This document shows, one piece after another, positions 32,190 to 42,215 of a DNA stretch of 64,000 bases. Position numbers and translations under genes: made by a program. The stretch's first letter is position 1; every line of letters begins with the position of its first letter. This DNA comes from Sorghum bicolor (lineage: Eukaryota; Streptophyta; Magnoliopsida; Poales; Poaceae), in the NCBI RefSeq assembly GCF_000003195.3, contig NC_012871.2:19350658-19414657 (forward strand), written 5' to 3'. Under the pieces are notes generated by a model. The model did not search any database and was not told where the DNA came from. It worked only from the letters and a program-made list of their open reading frames with translations.

Positions 32190-33775
32190 CGGTACATAAT
32201 TCGCTTTCATTTTACAGCCTCTAATAACGTCGTAGAATACAAGGCCCTTATCAATGGGCTAGGGATTACCATCGAGCTCAGGGTTCGACGCCTCGACGTT
32301 TGAGGCGATTCATAGCTCATCATCAACCAAGTTATGAAGGCCTCGAGCTGCCATGATCCCAAGATGGAGGCCTACTGCAAGGAAGTACACAAGCTGGAAG
32401 ACAAGTTCCACAGCCTCGAGCTCAACCATATCGCTAGATGATACAATGAAGCCGCGGACGAGCACGCCAAGATCGTGTCCACTCGAGGCACCATCCCACT
32501 AGATGTATTCTCGAGGGATCTCCTCGAGCCCTCGGTTGACCTAGGCATGGGGGCTCGTGTCGAGGCATCATCGCCTGAGCCAGTGAGCACAGTCGAGGCC
32601 CTTCTGGCAGCAACAGAGGTCATGGAGGTCGAGCAGTCACATGACCGACCAGGCCAACCGTTCGATTAGCGCACCCCTTTTCTCGATTGTTTGATTCGAG
32701 GGGAACTCCCAAAAGACCAGACACATGCTCGCTATACCGCTCGACATGCCGAATCCTATGTAATCTAGGGCGACGACAAAAAGCTGTACCGGCGAAGCCC
32801 GACACGAATCGTACAACACTGTATCACGGTCGAAGAAGGCTGAAAACTCCTTGAGGACCTACACTCGAGGGCCTGCTGCCATCGTGCAGCACCCAAGACC
32901 CTTGTTGGGAATGCCTTCCAGCAAGGCTTCTATTGGCCGACCGTCGTCGCCGACACCATCGAGCTTGTTCACTCATGCCACGGATGTCAATTCTATGCCA
33001 AGCAGACCCACCTTCCAGTGTGCGCTCTACAGATGATCCCCATCACCTAGTTGTTTGCGATCTAGGGCCTCGACCTCATGGGGCCCCTCTAGAGGACAAC
33101 GGGTGGTTAAGCCGTCGACAAATTTTCCATGTGGATCGAGGCTCGACCCATCACCAACATCCGGTTCGAGCAAGCCGTCTTGTTCTTCACCGACATTATC
33201 CATTGATTCAAGATACCCAACATCATCATCACCGACAATGGCACGCAGTTCATGGGTAGGAAGTTCTTGGACTTCTGTGACTGTCATCACATCCATGTGA
33301 ATTGGTCCGCAGTCACTCATCCTCGAACTAATGGCCAAGTCAAACATGCCAATGGCATGATCTTGCAAGCCCTCAAACCCCGAATCTACAATCGGCTAAA
33401 AATGTTTGGTAAAAAATGGGTCGAGGAGCTATCCTTGGTTTTATGGAGCTTGAGGACAACACCTAGTCGAGCCACAAAATTCACTTCGTTCTTCATGGTC
33501 TATGGTTCTAAGGCTGTTTTACCCACATACCTCGAGTATGGATCCCCCAGCTCAAGGCATATAACGAGCAAACCAACAAGGAGACACGGGAAAATGCAGT
33601 CGACCAACTCAAGGAGGCTCGAGACATGGCCCTCCTCAACACGGCAAGATACTAATAGAAGCTTCGATGCTACCATGACAAGCACATACATAAAATGGAC
33701 CTACACGTCAGTGACCTCGTCCTACATCGATGGCAGAGCATCCCCTATGGGAGTCTCAGGGCCGTAGGCCGGCTG
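32190..33775 (+). pseudogene. Second RNase H part and integrase of T3
   Basis: RNase H resumes with IIRFHFTASNNVVEYKALI and ends around YNEAADEHAKIVSTR (32450-32480). Integrase: zinc region with CHGCQFYAKQTH (about 32975-33010), first Asp in GLDLMGPL (33065-33090), second in IIITDNGTQFMGRKF (33220-33265), Glu region degraded to NGQVKHANGM (Q-V-K where Q-V-E is expected), then WSLRTTPSRATKFTSFFMVYG (33448-33510). Several in-frame stops (32299, 32440, 33050-33110). The Glu-to-Lys change alone would inactivate the enzyme. Confidence 0.8.
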
Positions 33776-35454
33776 CTCTGACTCCTACATCCCCTGATAT
33801 CCCTGTTGCTGCCCTTGCTGCTGCTAATCTTGCTGCTCTTGATGTTGTTGTTGTTGTTGTTGCTCTTGCTACTGTTGCTGTTGTTGCTCCCATTGTGGGC
33901 TCGAAGCAGAAACCCCCTCCTCGAGTGGACCAGACGCCTATGGTGCGCCCCTGTCCTACTTCTCTTCTTCCGTCTTCTTCTGCTCCTCTTCTCCAGTTTT
34001 CTTCCCTTCCTCTTCTTCGTCTTCTTCTGCTCCTCTTAATTCATCTTATTCTTCTCCTCCTCTTCCTTCCTCCTATTCTCCTCCTCGGCCACGTGATGCC
34101 CGGTGGGCCACGGTGCCCACCCCTTAGTTTGGGAAGCCTCGACGCCCTCCACCATGGTACGCTCACCATGCGGAGATGAACCCACCACCGTCTCACCACC
34201 AATGTCTATTGGAGCAACCTCTGCCCCCAGTTTGAGGGGCTCGGGGGCTCCTTTCGGACTCTGGTGAGGGACCTCGACTTAGCCCGAGACAGGAGGTCAG
34301 GCATCAGAACATCACCACCTTTTGGCGCTTGAGGTGGGACATCACCACCTCCAGCAAAAGACCTTGAGTCAGAAGGTCCTACAGCCAGAATAATAGCCAT
34401 TTAGCTCACTCGCAACCAGAACATCCTACGACTGACATAACCTCTATTAAAAACATGAAAAGGAAGGATTGGACGTACCCTCGAGGATGCTGGGCTTCCT
34501 AGAGCCAGCCCCAATCTTGACCCTCTTAGCGGAGGAGGGTTGTGCTTCTTCTAGCTACCGTTTGAGCCTGAAATAAGCAAGTAGGTCACTCATGAACTAA
34601 AAGCAAAGACACGGGGGCATAAGTATCAGGCTTCGAGGCCTTACCCTATAGGAAGATCTATCCTCCTCCGAGTGCCATGGGCTCGCGGAAGCTTCGAGCT
34701 GATGTTGGATGTCGGCCTAGTTTCTACCCCCTGGTGTCCATCAGGGCTCGAACTAGCCCTACGAATCTCCTCCTGACTCGAGGTAGCTGCGACCCGACTC
34801 TCTGAGGCAGCACAGCCTCGAGTTCAAGGCCCCGACGTGGAAGTCTTAATTTGATGCCTGGCCATAGGAGCCTTAGGCGGACACGGAGGCAGATCAGCTT
34901 GACCCTGGATGAGATCAGAGGGAGCCACCATGCGGGTGGCGAGATGAGGGCTCCACCCACGAGCCTCCCTATCTTTCCTCTTGCGGCTCTTTGGGAACGT
35001 CTTCCTACATGGAAGATGTGTTAGCTTGGGGTGGAGGTTGCAGGAGATGCTCAAGACGCATCGTCATCCCCTCAGCATCATCGTCGTCATCGTCATCGTC
35101 ATCTTCATCGTCCTCATCAGGGGAATCCTCTTCAGGCTTCCCCTTACGCCTCGCCTTGGCACGACGCCGCTCGAGCTCTTGTCGGGCAATGTTTTTCCTC
35201 TTTTCCTTCTTCTTCTTTGTGTCAAGCATTTTCTTGTGATCTTGAGCAGAAAGATATCTTACCTCACGATCTGTCTCATCCTCTTTCATTGGGGGCTTCG
35301 ACGACTTGATGTCAATCTCCCCCTGTAAAGAAATGTCCAGCAATCAGAAAAATTAGTTGTGGAGAATAGGGCTTGAGATACCATGATGTGAGACTCTGTG
35401 GCTCGAAATACTCACTAGATCAAGGCAGCCCACCTCAAGCTTCATGGGGAATGC
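33776..35454 (-). pseudogene. Antisense aORF of T3, truncated by S1
   Basis: Same gene as in T1, here without the N-terminal domain, which would lie to the right of 35454. The exon starting near 35322 follows a good acceptor (TTTCTTTACAG) and encodes IDIKSSKPPMKEDETDREVR, KKKEKRKNIARQELERRRAK and a run of Asp (about 35060-35115). A Gln-rich segment is encoded by CAG/CAA repeats at 33805-33900 and a Pro/Glu-rich segment around 33940-34100. The pattern matches 2460-1050 of T1. Frame breaks are frequent, so no product is expected. Confidence 0.65.
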
Positions 35455-36996
35455 TGAAAAGCATCTAGGCCCCTAATGAGTTTCGATGATTAATGACAAT
35501 GTTGATTACTGTGACTAACGTATGTTTTGTAGAGGCAAAGTCATTAGTGTTAGGTCATGGTAATAAGTACTCGATGGACAGGGACGTTCATACCTACTTA
35601 ATAGTGGAAATCATTTCGGTTTTCAAAGGATGGTTGGATATCGTCAAGACTAGACTAGGTCTAAGTGCCATATGGTGAAGAAGGGCACTTAGAGTAGTTT
35701 AGGACTTTGTTTTCCTTTGACCGTACTATTAAGAAGGGCTTTGATCTAGTAGCTTGACTTAGGCAAGGCTTTAGGTTTAGGTGTGGTGCACACTTGGTAA
35801 ACCTAGCACTAGGCATCTCGGAGATAGTCCTTAGATCGAGAGGAACAAACTTCGTTTTGGAAAGTTCGCGTTTCGACGAAGTTTGGGTGCCTAAGAAGGC
35901 ACCGGACGCTAGCACTGGACGCTATGTGAGTGCATTCGGTGAGGTTGACTTGAGTCAGAGTGACTAGGTGCCTAGGGTTAGGCACCGAACTCACCGGGCA
36001 GCGTCCGGTCCTAACCCAGGGAGGTCTAAAAGATGACCAGGGCACCGGACGCTAGCACCAGACTCACCGGGTAGCGTCCGGTCCTAAACTCAGGGAGGGT
36101 GTAAAATTCACCCTCAAACCGGACGGTGTCACCGGACGCTCAGAGGTAGCATCCGGTGCTCTGTCACAGAGAGTATAGTGAGCCATTATGAGGTCACCGG
36201 ATGCTCGGTGCAGTGCGTCCAGTGCAACATCAACAGCGTCCATTGCTCCCGTTTTCAGTGTATAACGGTTGGCCGGCCCTTGGACTTGATGGGGAGTATT
36301 TATACTCCTCCACCTTGTCCATGGGAGGTCTCTTGCCCATTTGATCAGTTGAGAATCACCTTGTGGTGCAAGAGAGAAGCAAGAGCCTAGAGAGGATTGA
36401 GATTTCAGAGATTTCTTGTGAGAATCCTTCTCTAGTTGAATTCCAAGAGTCAAGTGTGCATCCACCACTATCTAGTGCCTTGTTTGGGTCAAGTGAGAGT
36501 TCTTTGCTTATTACTCTTGGTGATCGCCATCACCTAGACGGTTTGGTGGTGATTGGAGGCACGAAGACTGCCCAAAGTTCTTGTGGGTGGCACGTGTCAA
36601 ACTTGTGAGTGGTTTTGGGCGATTCACCGTGACAGAGTGTCGAAGAATCAGCCCGTAGAGAGCACTTGCTCCTTGCACGGACCAAGGGGAGCAAGACCCT
36701 TGTGCGGGTGCTCCAACTAGGACTAGTGGAGAGTGGCGACTCTCTCATACCTCGGCAAAACATCGCCGAGCACCTTCTTGCACTCCTCCTTTACTTTCTA
36801 GCATTTACTTTGTGCAATTGAGCTTTTACATTCCTAGAATTGCCTTGCTAGAATAGGATTGGAAATAGGTTGCAAAACTTTTATTCGGTAGCTCTCTAGT
36901 CACACTAGGCACAAGGGGTTGAATTGGAGCTTATAGGTTGCTTAAATTTTTAGAGAAGCCCAATTCACCCCCCTTTTAGGCATCTTGATCCTTTCA
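35455..36996 (+). repeat. 5' LTR of S1
   Basis: 1542 bp, TGAAAAGC...GATCCTTTCA. U3 contains a cluster of the motif ACCGGACGC and its complement GCGTCCGGT (about 35890-36230), directly upstream of a TATA-like TATTTATA (36297-36304). The end has the C/T-rich stretch TTCACCCCCCTTTTAGGC typical of the family. Confidence 0.85.
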
Positions 36997-36998
36997 AT

Positions 36999-37010
36999 TG
37001 GTATCGGAGC
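36999..37010 (+). promoter_or_regulatory. Primer-binding site of S1 (initiator tRNA-Met)
   Basis: TGGTATCGGAGC matches the complement of the 3' end of initiator tRNA-Met (TGGTATCAGAGC) with one change, two bases after the LTR end. Confidence 0.85.
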
Positions 37011-37047
37011 CTAGTGCTCATTTTTAGGCTTCACCGCCTAGAGAAAG

Positions 37048-37588
37048 ATGTCTAACGAGGATGTACCGCCACCCATGTTCGATGGCGATGACTTCCCGTA
37101 TTGGAAAATACGGATGGAGTCATACCTCGAGGCATCTGACACTAAGTGCCTAAAAGCCATGACCAAAGGGTTTACACCTCTGGCAAAGGACACCGCTCTT
37201 ACTCCACAAGAGCAAGAGAACGAGAAGTGGAATGCAAAGGCAAAAAACCACATTTTTAGAGGTCTTTGCAAAGAGGTGTTTAACCGCGTAAGGAACCACA
37301 AAACCGCCCATGAGTTATGGAAGGAACTTTGTGCGCTCCATGAGGGATCCAAGAGTGAGCGTGAGGAACGCTTTCATCTTGTGATGAACAAGCTTAATAC
37401 ATTTGAAATGCTTCCAAAAGAAAATGCTAATGAAATGTATTCTCACTTGAATGTCATTGTAGAGGAGCTAAATGGACTTGGGATCAAACAAATGAGTAAC
37501 CATGCTTCATCAAGGCGATCTCTCCATCGCCACACCAACATCCAAATTGGGGAAGATCAACGGTCATGAGATGAACATGCATATGAAC
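37048..37588 (+). pseudogene. gag: gag of S1, truncated
   Basis: Starts at the ATG at 37048 (MSNEDVPPPMFDGDDFPYW). Copia gag (UBN2-type) motifs are clear: YWKIRMESYLEASDTKCLKAM, HIFRGLCKEVFNRVRNHKTA, HELWKELCALHEGSKSEREE, HLVMNKLNTFEMLPKENANEM, LNVIVEELNGLGIKQMS. Near 37500 an internal deletion with frameshift joins to a later gag part that reads in another frame (KLGKINGHEMNMHMN), after which N2 begins. Zinc knuckle and pol are absent. Confidence 0.8.
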
Positions 37589-39611
37589 TGTTGGGCATTC
37601 TTAACTTCATTACCAAAAGTAGACTGAGTTTTCTAATTCTGGTAACGGCGCCAAAAAATGCCGAACCTATCCCTCATGCCACTTAAGCCAAGTTGTCATC
37701 CCTAGCATGACATGAGAGACGCAGTATTGAAATATGCAATTGCTCTTCTAAATGAATAATAAATGAGATCTGCAAGCGCACAGATTAATACCGATGTAGC
37801 AATTTAACCGGGAAGTATTCCAGGTATCGTTATTTATATTTTTACCACTAGGAAGGGATTGCTAATCATCAATGTTGATTATGGAATGGAATATGGAATT
37901 GAGTATCTATCATTGCATGTATAATTGAGAGCATTTATCTATCTCTTTCATACAGGGATAAATGTCACATAAAAGATAGATAAAGTATGAATGGTGACAG
38001 AGATAATTAATCTGATCAGCATAACTAGCCACATATAATAATGATAAGCACCTCAACAGATATTCTAGCAAGCCATTAGCATGGAATTAGGATGAACTAC
38101 AAGAATATTTCCTAAGTTATTCTTAACTATAAAGTCTATCATATCATAGCTAGTGCAATTATACTTGGCAATCATTGCGAGACAGGACTACGCCCATGCA
38201 TAGTGATATTATCAAGGAAGATGAGAAACATAGCAATCACTCCCCTGTAATAATGTTGCTCCGCCAGCCCTATACACAAGAGGGGGACTATATGGAGCTG
38301 TCACTACCACGAACTACCCCACGATCCGACATATAGGGTACAATCGCAGATAAATACGGTATAGGCACCACGCCTACACAATACTTATCATTTACCCACC
38401 GTACACATGGATAAACGCTATACGATCCTAAACATGTATATAAATCCAATCTAACTAAGCCAAGCATATAACTATGATAAACTAAGAACAATATAATTGC
38501 AAATATAAACAAGTAGAGCAAAGTCATAATCAATATATTGAAGTAGAACAAAGTCATATTCATAATATTGAGGAACAATGATGAACAAATGAAGAACAGT
38601 AGAGGAATTACCAAGAATCCTCTTGACAGATCCGAAAACCAATCGAAGATTGACTCCTTGTAGTTCTAATCCTATGTAGCTATGCTAAACTAGAGATCTA
38701 TTGATGTGGTGGCTCTAGGGCTTGATCAGAGGCTTTTTCTCCCGAGATGGATAAATGAATTAGGGTTTCTAGGGTCCTCTCCTTCAGGGGCCAAGGAGTC
38801 TGCTTATATAGTCCCTCCAAATGGATATGGACTGTCGTTTCAAAACGACATTAATCGCATGGTTTTCCTTAATCCCTTAGGTCGGTGGAGCATAATCTGC
38901 AAGGTGGAAGCTGATGAGCCCTCAGACCAGGGCGGACGCCCAAGGGGGGAGGGCGGGCGCCCTACCCCCGGGTCCGCTCGGTCTCCCGCTCGTTCCCGTG
39001 GCTTCTGGACTCTTCTAGATGTTGGATAATTGTGGTGCATGTTAATATCTCTATGTAAACCCGACATGTGGGCCTTTCCTCTAGAATTCCTGATAACCCC
39101 CTGCAGAAATAGACAAACACCAAAACTCGTGGAATTCTGTTAGATAAAACCCTAAGTCTGGGTGTCGGTTGCATTTGGATCCTTTTATTTGTTTATTTGC
39201 TGATTATATTTGATACTTAAAGACAGTCCACAAACTCCCCCAAGCTTACCTCTTGCTCGTCCCTGAGCAAGGATAATCTCAGTGATGGATCAGAAGTTGC
39301 TGGAATGCCTTTAAAAGTTGACGGTGCACATGCTTTCAAATAAAGTCTCATCTCTGAGTTAGAGTAAACCGTCAAGACATAAAACTTACTCACTTTACCT
39401 TTCACCATGGGACTTGTAACCGTTACTTCTGTCCTGAGTAGTTAAAAGATAGAACGGTCTAGTCAAGCGCCATGTCTCTTATTCTTGATCAGCTATAGCT
39501 CTGGAGTTTTTGCAGATTTTCAAATAAAACTCAGAGATTCCTTGTATGACTCGCACAGATATCTCTTTTGTTGTATTTTTGTATCCTTACCAAGGCAGTG
39601 ATGGTATATGT
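37589..39611 (-). mobile_element. N2: N-type Athila-like element, 3' part only
   Basis: 3' LTR 37589-39232 (1644 bp, TGTTGGGC...AGTCCACA), PPT (39233-39250) and 360 bp of internal sequence matching 42234-42595 of N4. It is cut at 39611 by the oppositely oriented LTR N3. The left flank is S1 gag; the presumed TSD is TGAAC (37584-37588). An embedded PBS-like site lies at about 37643-37660. The LTR reading frame (38614-38288) is shortened by a small deletion near 38290. Confidence 0.85.
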
Positions 39612-40562
39612 TGTTCACGGTACTTAAGTATCAAATTTAATTATCAAATAAACAAAGAAAAGGATCCAAATGAAATCAACATCCAGATTTTGGGTTTTAT
39701 CTGATAGAATTCCATGAGTTTTGGTGGTTGTCCATTTCTGCAGGGGGTTATCAGGAAATACAGAAGAAAGGCCCACATGTTGGGATTACATAGAGATATT
39801 AACATACCGCGCAATTATCTTACATCTAGAAGACTCCAGAAGCCGCGGGAACGAAGCGGAGGCAGAACGGAGCCTGGCCCAGGGCGCCCGCCCTACGGAC
39901 CAGGGCGCCTGCCCCCTGCTAGAGTCCAATCAGGACTCTCTTTCGAGATTACGCTCTACCCACCTAAAGGATCAAGGATAACCATTCAATCAATATCGGT
40001 TTGATCCGACGGCCCATATTCACTTGGAGGGACTATAAAACCAGACCCCCTGGCCCCTGGAGGAGAAGAGCTCTCAACCCTAATTCATTATTCATCAAGG
40101 GAGAAGAAGCCTCTGATCAAGCCTAGAGCCACCACATAAGTTAGATATCTAGATTAGCATAGCTACATAGGATTAGAACTAGAAGCAGTCAATCTTCGAT
40201 TGGTTTACGGATCTGTCATGAGGATTCTTCGTAATTCTCTATTGTTCTTCAATTGTTCATCTTTGTTCTTCAATATTATGAATATGACTTTGTTCTACTT
40301 CAATATATTGATTATGACTTTGCTCTACTTGTTTATATTTGCAATTATATTGTTCCTAGTTTATCATAGTTATATACTTGGCTTAGTTAGATTGGAATTA
40401 TATACATGTTTAGGATCGTATAGCGTTTATCCATCGGATCCATGGGTAAATGATAGATATTGTGTAGGCGTGGTGTTTATACCGTATTTATCTGTGATTG
40501 TACCCTATATGCCAGATCGCGGGGTAGTTCGTGATAGTGACAGCTTCATTGATTCTTATATA
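39612..40562 (+). repeat. N3: partial N-type LTR in + orientation
   Basis: It begins TGTTCACGGTACTTAAG, the start of an N-type LTR in + orientation, and includes U3, a TATA box (CTATAAAACC, about 40033-40042) and most of the LTR reading frame (40200-40560). It stops at CATTGATTCTTATATA, where N4 is inserted; the missing LTR end is not found at the far side of N4. Orientation is opposite to N2 on its left and N4 on its right. Confidence 0.85.
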
Positions 40563-42215
40563 TGTTGGGTATTCTTAACATCATTACCAAAAGTAGACAT
40601 AGTTTTCTAATTCTAGTAACGGTGCCAAAAATGTCAAACCTATCCCTCATACCACTTGAGCCAAGTTGTCATCCCCAGCATGACATGAGAGACGCGGTAT
40701 TGAAATATGCAATTGCTCTTCTAAATAAATAATGAATGGGATCTGCAAGCGCACAGATTAATACCGATGTAGCATTTTAACTGGGAAGTATTCCAGGTAT
40801 CGTTATTTATATTTTTACCACTAGGAAGGGATTAGTAACCATAAATGTTGATTATAGAATAGAATAGAGAATTGAGTATCTATCATTGCATGTATAATTG
40901 AGAATATTTATCTAACTCTCTCATACAGGGGTAAGTGTCACAAAAAAGATATATGAAGTAATGAATAGTGACAAAGATAATTAATCTGATCAGCATAACT
41001 TAGCCACGTAATAAATATGATAAGCACCTCAATTAGATACTCTAGAAAGTCATTAGCCTGGAATTAGAACGAACTACAAGAATATTTCCTAAGTTATTCT
41101 CAACTATATAGTCTAGCATTATCATAGTTAGTGCAAGCATACTTAGCAATCATTGCGAGACAAGACTACGCCCATGCATAGTGATATTAGCAAGGTAAAT
41201 GAGAAACATAGCAATCACTCCCCTGTAATAATATTGCTCTGCCAGCCCAATACACGAGAGGGGGACTATATAAGAATCAATGAAGCTGTCACTATCACGA
41301 ACTACCCCACGATCTGGCATATTGGGTACAATCACAGATAAATACGGTATAAGCACCACGCCTACACAATATCTATCATTTACCCATGGATCCGATGGAT
41401 AAATGCTATACGATCCTAAGCATGTATATAGATCCAATCTAACTAAGCCAAGTACATAACTATCATAAACTAAGAACAATATAATCTTGAATATAAACAA
41501 GTAGAGCAAACTCATAAGCAATATATTGAAGTAGAACAAAGTCATATTCATAATATTGAAGAACAAAGATAATTAGAAGAACAATTAGAGAATTACCAAG
41601 AATCCTCTTGACAGATCCGGAAACCAATCGAAGATTGACTCCTTCTAGTTCTAATCCTATGTAGCTATGCTAATCTAGATATCTAATTGATGTGGTGGCT
41701 CTAATCTAGATTAGAGGCTTCTTCTCCCTTGAAGAACAATGAATTAGGGTTGAGAGGCTCCCTCCTCCAGGGGCCCGGGGGTCTGGTTTTATAGTCCCTT
41801 CAAGTGAATATGAGCCGTTGGATCAAACCGACATTGATTGAACGGTTATCCTTGATCCTTTAGGTCGGTGGAGATCTCCCACGAAACAGAGTCCTGATTG
41901 GACTCCAAGTCAGGGCGGGCGCCTAGGGAAGGAGGGCGGGCGCCCTGCCTCTCGCCCCGTTCGGCCTCCGCTTTCTTCCCGTGGCTTCTGGAGTCTTCTA
42001 GATGTAAGATAATTGCGCGGCACGTTAATATCTCTATGTAATCTCGACGTGTGGGCCTTTCTTCCGTATTTCCTGATAACCCCCTGCAGAAATAGACAAA
42101 CACCAAAACTCGTGGAATTCTATCAGATAAAACCCTAAGTCTAGATGTTGATTTCATTTGGATCCTTTTCTTTGTTTATTTGATAATTAAATTTGATACT
42201 TAAGAACCGTTAACA
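40563..42215 (-). repeat. 3' LTR of N4 (N-type)
   Basis: 1653 bp, TGTTGGGTATTC...CCGTTAACA on the + strand. TATA box on the minus strand (CTATAAAACC, about 41788-41797). The embedded PBS-like site near 40618-40634 is mutated (GGTGCCAAAAATGTC). The LTR reading frame is open (41566-41150, 138 codons) despite many substitutions relative to N1. Confidence 0.9.

Larger units (their letters stand above)
23909..35454 (+). mobile_element. T3: Tat-lineage element, same family as T1, interrupted by N1 and S1
   Basis: Two blocks: 23909-26432 (gag C-terminus, protease, RT, RNase H) and 32190-35454 (rest of RNase H, integrase, antisense aORF). The reading frame of RNase H continues across N1 (HMWY before, ATAATTCGC after). 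The aORF region matches T1 (for example TTCATGGGGAATGC at 35441-35454 against CTCATGGGGAAGCC at 2571-2584), which shows one family. The 5' LTR and gag N-terminus are missing at the left, where A2 abuts; the 3' end is displaced by S1. Confidence 0.85.
35455..37588 (+). mobile_element. S1: 5' part of a SIRE-lineage Ty1/copia element
   Basis: It comprises the complete 5' LTR (35455-36996), the PBS and the first part of gag up to the N2 insertion at 37588/37589. The five bases before the LTR (AATGC, 35450-35454) are the left TSD; the right copy is not in the window. The left flank is the aORF of T3. The lineage is inferred from the LTR ends (TGAAA...CTTTCA), the tRNA-Met PBS and the gag sequence, all as in Opie/Ji-type elements. 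Confidence 0.85.

Noticed and set aside
33806..34039. Poly-Leu ORF
   Set aside because: Shadow of the CAG/CAA run in the antisense aORF of T3.
35890..36230. Regularly spaced short repeats that could look like a CRISPR array
   Set aside because: Units are about 9-10 bp, occur in both orientations, have no constant spacer length and lie in a plant LTR.
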